Both the position numbers and the translations under genes were made by a program. The notes under the pieces are model-generated. The model was not told the DNA's origin. It made no database searches and saw nothing but the letters and a program-made list of their open reading frames with translations. A stretch of DNA of 20,916 bases, taken from positions 1 to 20,916 of IMG/VR virus record IMGVR_UViG_3300036832_000857; one strand, given 5' to 3'. This document shows positions 19,426-20,916 of this stretch, piece after piece; the first letter of the stretch is position 1, and each line of letters starts with the position of its first letter. The DNA comes from a virus.

Positions 19426-20867
19426 AAGGCACTCCAGCTAGCGGGCTGGACCTTGGTGATCTTCCTACCGGCCTCGAGGTGAGCCAGCAAGGTGGCTCTG
19501 GCTGCATCGATGTCAGCCGTGCGGCTTCTTCTCTGCGGAATGTCTCCAGGTGAGTCAGCCGAAGCCAGAGCCAGAGCGGAATCCAAGACCGGATCTCCCA
19601 TGTGCACCACCAGCCGACCGATACAGCCTTCGTAGAAGCCAGCTGATGCCCGTTGTAGGTCAGCTGCGTTGATATTGGCCACTTCGGTGCGTCCAGAGCA
19701 CACGCGGTTAACCAGAGCCTCTACCGGAGTCCTGGCTGCCACGGCTACTACCGGAGGCTTCCAGCGCTCAAGTAGCTCATCCAGCCGTGCTGCCAGCAAG
19801 GCCAGTACTGATCCTTCGGATTCGTCGAAGCTGGCAGCCAGATCCACCCCAGTGCGCTCATCTTCTCTGATCCAGGCCACGGCTATGGAGCCATGGCGTA
19901 GCTCCGGTCCGGCATCCACCCCTAGACAGATCATCCCCGGAGTGTCAGGCAGCGGCGCGCGATGCTCCAGACAGGCAGCCCAGATGCCTTCAGGTAGATA
20001 AGGGTGCATCACCATCACCGGTCGGCACAACACTTCTGTCTCGAATACGTCAGGTGGATCGGTTCGGTACTCCTGCTCGATCGTCTCCAGATCGATCAGG
20101 TAGCCCAGAGCCGGATTGGCTTGCACCCACCCTCTGGGGTCGGAGCGTTCATAGTCAGGGGATGCGCTCCAGGAGTAGAAGCCGATCGGTGAGGCCGCAT
20201 CAGCCATCCAGGCTTCACCTTGGGCAATGAGGGTGCGCAGCACGATCGATGACATATCCCCTTCATTGGAGATGCTCCAAAACTGGCTGGACGGCCGTGC
20301 TCGTCTGGTCTTCTCCAGAGCGGCATACGCTCTCCAGTCGGTGGCCTCACGTAGCTCATCCAGCACCACCAGATCACCATGCAAGCCCCTACCGGCTCCG
20401 CGGGTGGAAGCCGTCACCTTGTAGCGGCCTTTGGCTCCGATTCGGAATGACTCCCTACCATTCTGGTGGTGAACGTCCCACGGATCTAAGCCAGCTTCGG
20501 TGGCCGTCTCTAGCGCATCAGTCCAAGACTCCAGAGCCACATCACGATTCTGGGCGGCACCAATGATCTCCTCACCCCAGAGGCACATGCCACCAAGTAC
20601 GCGCATCGTGGTCAGCTTGGTCTTGCCATTCTGCCGGGCTGCCAAGGCCAGCACCGTGCGTCTACGCCACTTGCCAGCCGAAGTCTCCAACGCTTGGTCT
20701 AGCAACCACTGTTGCCATGGCAGGATGTCCAGGCTTAAGACAGATTTACAGAAGAAGACTAGCTCCGGACCCATTGATTTGCCACGGCCTCTGCGCGTTC
20801 CCACCCGCGGTTCAGTGCTGCCGTAGATCGTTGGTTTCCGTTTGATTGCTGGACGTTTTGCCGGCAT
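19422..20867 (-). CDS. Terminase large subunit
   Basis: The 481-residue protein has an N-terminal ATPase domain with Walker A ARQNGKT (78-83, variant form common in actinobacteriophages), Walker B LVVLDE (166-171) and a downstream coupling region near SNEGD (200-204). A C-terminal RNase H-like nuclease domain begins near GVDAG (Asp318). It pumps DNA into the procapsid and cuts the concatemer. The first 35 residues are basic (KRPAIKRKP, RRGRGK). No small terminase gene was recognised next to it. If the ends join, the HNH gene is its upstream neighbour; its downstream neighbour is DUF3846, not portal. A degenerate family A site lies within its 5' part. Confidence 0.93.
   Translation of the reverse strand: MPAKRPAIKRKPTIYGSTEPRVGTRRGRGKSMGPELVFFCKSVLSLDILPWQQWLLDQALETSAGKWRRRTVLALAARQNGKTKLTTMRVLGGMCLWGEEIIGAAQNRDVALESWTDALETATEAGLDPWDVHHQNGRESFRIGAKGRYKVTASTRGAGRGLHGDLVVLDELREATDWRAYAALEKTRRARPSSQFWSISNEGDMSSIVLRTLIAQGEAWMADAASPIGFYSWSASPDYERSDPRGWVQANPALGYLIDLETIEQEYRTDPPDVFETEVLCRPVMVMHPYLPEGIWAACLEHRAPLPDTPGMICLGVDAGPELRHGSIAVAWIREDERTGVDLAASFDESEGSVLALLAARLDELLERWKPPVVAVAARTPVEALVNRVCSGRTEVANINAADLQRASAGFYEGCIGRLVVHMGDPVLDSALALASADSPGDIPQRRSRTADIDAARATLLAHLEAGRKITKVQPASWSAF
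20730..20743 (+). promoter_or_regulatory. Family A palindrome, degenerate copy 6
   Basis: CAGGCTTAAGACAG keeps the conserved CTTAAGACAG half on the plus strand, while the other half has two mismatches. It lies inside the terminase gene (the codons for Ser-Val-Leu-Ser-Leu). It is the only copy with the conserved half on the plus strand, so it may be chance. Confidence 0.35.
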
Positions 20868-20916
20868 TCTCTACCATTCCACTAGCATCGATTGAATCGG
20901 GCGGAAAAATGAACAC
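20868..20916. other. Non-coding right edge, probable cos/packaging region (part 2)
   Basis: These 49 bases precede the terminase start on the minus strand and contain an A5 run and no gene. A weak GGTAGAG may serve as the terminase ribosome-binding site. Together with bases 1-58 this would form one 107-base gap between HNH and terminase. Confidence 0.4.

Noticed and set aside
1-20916. CRISPR arrays, tRNA genes, insertion sequences, toxin-antitoxin or restriction systems
   Set aside because: No spaced repeat array, cloverleaf, transposase or defence-type gene was recognised on either strand.

Overview
The window reads as a small temperate siphovirus (HK97-type head, long non-contractile tail), probably of an actinobacterium, at 20.9 kb. 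The actinobacterial host is inferred from the style of the tail, terminase and DUF3846 proteins, from a C-terminal 'GAPFLGG' cell-wall repeat on the amidase, from an actinobacterial-type SprT/zinc-ribbon protein with what looks like a leaderless promoter, and from a fairly high G+C (clearly above 50% by eye). No tRNA, rRNA, CRISPR array or transposon was seen. The two ends fit together as a circle or a cos junction: an HNH endonuclease gene ends 58 bases from the left edge, and the terminase large subunit gene begins 49 bases from the right edge in the same direction. The window is therefore probably a whole phage genome rather than a slice.

All genes but one are on the minus strand, so the map is best read from right to left. 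(1) 20867-19053: terminase large subunit and a DUF3846 protein. (2) 18802-17409: tyrosine integrase, a dense non-coding region (17655-17866) and a small XRE-family regulator. (3) 17405-13130: early/replication block with a basic small protein, a VRR-NUC-like nuclease, small ORFs, a Cas4/RecB-like PD-(D/E)XK exonuclease, an OB-fold/SSB-like protein, an AEP-type primase and a RepA-like AAA ATPase. (4) 13151-10252: a zinc-ribbon protein, portal, prohead protease and three small genes, two of them absent from a simple long-ORF scan. (5) 9290-10219: the only plus-strand gene, a SprT-like metalloprotease with its own promoter, operator and terminator. (6) 9086-5860: major capsid, head-tail joining proteins, major tail protein and tail assembly chaperones with a likely -1 frameshift. 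(7) 5859-1745: tape measure, tail hub, fibre-like protein and a conserved small tail-region protein. (8) 1731-59: acidic peptide, amidase, two membrane proteins (holin candidates) and HNH.

The genes are tightly coupled: many neighbours overlap by ATGA, GTGA or TGATG, as expected for one or a few long minus-strand transcripts. The terminase is separated from the portal by the whole lysogeny and replication block, which is an unusual layout.

Two families of dispersed palindromes look like the regulatory wiring. Family A (CTGNCTTAAGACAG) occurs six times; all six CTTAAG hexamers that I found in the window lie inside it. One copy is a perfect 18-base palindrome between divergent promoters for the capsid gene and the lone plus-strand metalloprotease gene. 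Family B (TTAACG-N5-CGTTAA) occurs twice, upstream of the XRE gene and directly in front of the DUF3846 gene. The region between integrase and XRE also holds three in-phase DnaA-box-like sequences beside an AT-rich palindrome, and is my candidate for the replication origin and/or attP.
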